Assembly (NCBI GenBank): GCA_030158535.1
Contig: JAOASV010000007.1
Coordinates: 3,814 to 11,241, forward strand
Length of the DNA stretch: 7,428 bases
DNA from: Sediminibacterium sp.
GTDB taxonomy: Bacteria; Bacteroidota; Bacteroidia; Chitinophagales; Chitinophagaceae
Direction of reading: 5' to 3'
The position numbers and the translations under genes were made by a program. Numbering within the stretch: position 1 is the stretch's first letter; every line of letters begins with the position of its first letter. Below are positions 5,754 to 7,428 of this stretch, one piece after another. The notes beneath the pieces were generated by a model, which searched no databases, was not told the DNA's origin, and saw only the letters and a list, made by a program, of their open reading frames with translations.

Positions 5754-7428
5754 TTATTTAGGATCTAATGCTAACTTAATGGTTTGCGCTAAATCTGCTA
5801 AATGCATTTTAGTCATTTTGTCTGAAGTAGAAGCTAATGCAGCGTTCACAGTGCCTTTTAAAGCAACCATTTGAGCGCGTGCAATGCTGTTTACATCACT
5901 ACGGCTATTGTAACCAGATCCGTAAGGATTGTTACCGCCACCACCGCCACCAAAGCTAATGGTGATACCACCTGCGCTTGGTTTTGGATTGATGATTGCA
6001 TCTAATTTATCTACATAGCTCTTTTGTAGCATTCTACGGTACATATCTACCGCTTTGCCAGACTTTAATTCGCTAAATAAATCGTTTTGTAAATCGTTGA
6101 TCATTTCAGTAGCAGCATATACTTTGTCTGCGCCAAAACGCTCTACGTTTACTTGCATACGGTGTAAACGGTCTGTGCTTAACATACCTGCTAAAGCACT
6201 TTCTTGTGCACCTGCAATTGGATCTGAAGAACCAGGAACGTTGATTTTATCCCAGATTCTTTTGTCAATCAACCAAGTTGGCGTTTGGAACAATTGTCTG
6301 TTCAAAAATCCTAATGCATCTTTTTGATGTTGTTTAGGTGTTGGCTCATAAACCGCAGCACCACTTTCAGAAGTTTGGAAGGTTTCATATACACCACCTA
6401 CGTTGCGGCTAACATGTCCTACATATCTTCTAAATTGGCCTAATAACTGACCATAAATAGTAGCTACGTTTTCGTTTAAATCACCTTCTTCTTTTGTGTA
6501 TTCAGGTAATTTAGCGAGTAAACGTTGTAAGTTTTTGATACCATAGTCACTTGCTTTAACAGCGTTGTCACTCAGGTCTTCAGATTGGCTACGTGGATCC
6601 TGTTGGTTGCCACCTTCGTAAGTACCAAACCAAGCACGAGGATTTGCTTTTAATGTTTCAGTGATTAATTTGTTGCTCGCTAATTTGGTTTCTTCTTCTG
6701 TGTTACCAGCGATATAACCATAGCCCCAACGGATAGCCCATAAGTCATAATCACCAATGCGCGGGTATAAGCCTGCTTTAGAGATATTATCTTCTGGTTG
6801 TGCTACATAGTTAAAACGCGCATAGTCCATGATAGAAGCGGTGTGACCGTTTGCTTCAACCCATGTTTTATCACGTAATTTTTCTACTGGAGTTTTGCTA
6901 CTGCTTCCCATGTTATGTCTTAAACCTAATGTATGACCTACTTCGTGTGAAGACACAAAACGAATTAAATCACCCATTAAATCATCATCATATTTCATGC
7001 TGCGTGCACGTGGATCAACAGCTGATGTTTGAATCATGTACCAATCGTGTACAAGTTTCATAACGTTGTGGTACCAGCCAATATGGCTTTCTAAAATTTC
7101 ACCACTGCGCGGATCGTGTACGTTAGGACCGTAAGCGTTTTCTGTTTCAGAAGCAAAATAACGAACTACAGAGTAGCGCGCATCTTCTAGGCTCATAGTC
7201 GTATCATTTTCTGGCCACTCTTTACCTACAATTGCATTTTTGAAACCAGCGCTTTCAAACGCTTTCTGCCAGTCGTTGATACCTAAAATAAGGTGCTTGC
7301 GCCACTGCTTTGGAGTTGCAGGATCGATATAATAAATGATTTGTTTTTTAGGTTCTACTAGTTCACCTTTTTTCCATTTTTCTATCTCATCGTCTTTCAC
7401 ATCTTCGTTATTCATCCCTTTGTTCTTC
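5754..7428 (-). CDS. Zinc-dependent metalloprotease of the DUF5117/DUF4953 type, N-terminus cut by right window edge
   Basis: The frame stays open to the right edge: the codons before the ATG at 7415 encode KNKG in frame, so that ATG is very probably an internal methionine and the real start lies outside. Numbering from it, the zinc site HEVGHTLGLRH is at 157-167 (HExxHxxGxxH, three zinc histidines plus the catalytic glutamate) and the metzincin Met-turn SIMDYARFNY is at 194-203. Before these lies IIYYIDPATPKQWRKHLILGINDWQ split across 26-50, the usual segment of this family. A long helical C-terminal part follows, with a run of six glycines at 489-494, and the protein ends LALDPK. Full members are commonly around 800 residues or more with a signal peptide, so an exported location is likely but not visible here. 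The substrate is unknown. The terminator at 5686-5714 ends the transcript. Confidence 0.9.
   Translation of the reverse strand, partial: KNKGMNNEDVKDDEIEKWKKGELVEPKKQIIYYIDPATPKQWRKHLILGINDWQKAFESAGFKNAIVGKEWPENDTTMSLEDARYSVVRYFASETENAYGPNVHDPRSGEILESHIGWYHNVMKLVHDWYMIQTSAVDPRARSMKYDDDLMGDLIRFVSSHEVGHTLGLRHNMGSSSKTPVEKLRDKTWVEANGHTASIMDYARFNYVAQPEDNISKAGLYPRIGDYDLWAIRWGYGYIAGNTEEETKLASNKLITETLKANPRAWFGTYEGGNQQDPRSQSEDLSDNAVKASDYGIKNLQRLLAKLPEYTKEEGDLNENVATIYGQLLGQFRRYVGHVSRNVGGVYETFQTSESGAAVYEPTPKQHQKDALGFLNRQLFQTPTWLIDKRIWDKINVPGSSDPIAGAQESALAGMLSTDRLHRMQVNVERFGADKVYAATEMINDLQNDLFSELKSGKAVDMYRRMLQKSYVDKLDAIINPKPSAGGITISFGGGGGGNNPYGSGYNSRSDVNSIARAQMVALKGTVNAALASTSDKMTKMHLADLAQTIKLALDPK

Noticed and set aside
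5665..5874. 69-codon plus-strand frame across the terminator
   Set aside because: It runs through the A-tracts and the terminator stem, then into the antisense of the metalloprotease C-terminus; its lysine-rich start is a product of the A-tracts.
1..7428. A novel defence, mobile or biosynthetic system
   Set aside because: All coding space is taken by recognisable housekeeping or common Bacteroidota families; no transposase, integrase, toxin-antitoxin pair, CRISPR repeats or tRNA/attachment site was found.

Overview
The window looks like an ordinary chromosomal stretch from a member of the Bacteroidota, most likely the Chitinophagales; family and genus cannot be fixed from sequence alone. Supporting signs are AT-rich DNA, starts without Shine-Dalgarno sequences, a TAnnTTTG-type promoter element, and typical Bacteroidota versions of the proteins: a di-heme cytochrome c peroxidase, an exported M24 aminopeptidase P, a short Fpr-type reductase ending in EIYG, and a DUF5117/DUF4953-type zinc metalloprotease.

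Layout. From the left edge to about 851 (minus) lies the N-terminal 283 codons of a di-heme cytochrome c peroxidase, cut by the window edge. Divergent from it, 932-1710 (plus) holds dtd and a MazG-like pyrophosphohydrolase joined by a one-base stop/start overlap. A strong bidirectional terminator (1752-1794) separates them from the convergent aminopeptidase P gene (1811-3214, minus). A 112-bp divergent intergenic region carries a 19-bp perfect palindrome and a promoter-like element almost touching the start of glyS (3327-4805, plus). glyS converges on a ferredoxin-NADP reductase gene (4859-5584, minus). A further strong terminator at 5686-5714 ends the last gene, a zinc metalloprotease (5754 to the right edge, minus) whose N-terminal part lies outside the window.

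Functionally, dtd, the MazG-like gene and glyS concern fidelity and supply in translation and nucleotide pools: removal of D-aminoacyl (and mischarged glycyl) tRNA, hydrolysis of nucleoside triphosphates, and charging of tRNA-Gly. The peroxidase, aminopeptidase and probably the metalloprotease act outside the cytoplasm, and the reductase is a cytoplasmic redox enzyme. These genes are in alternating orientation and are best read as independent housekeeping units; only dtd and the MazG-like gene form a clear operon.

No mobile element, CRISPR array, tRNA, rRNA or defence system was seen, and no convincing undescribed multi-gene system. The longest stretch without a coding region is about 170 bp (5585-5753). 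The observations worth a second look are mainly small-scale: the palindrome and repeated octamer between pepP and glyS, the possible leaderless glyS transcript, a 20-bp-period duplication over the glyS stop codon, 11-bp phased A-tracts, and a cysteine cluster in the reductase.
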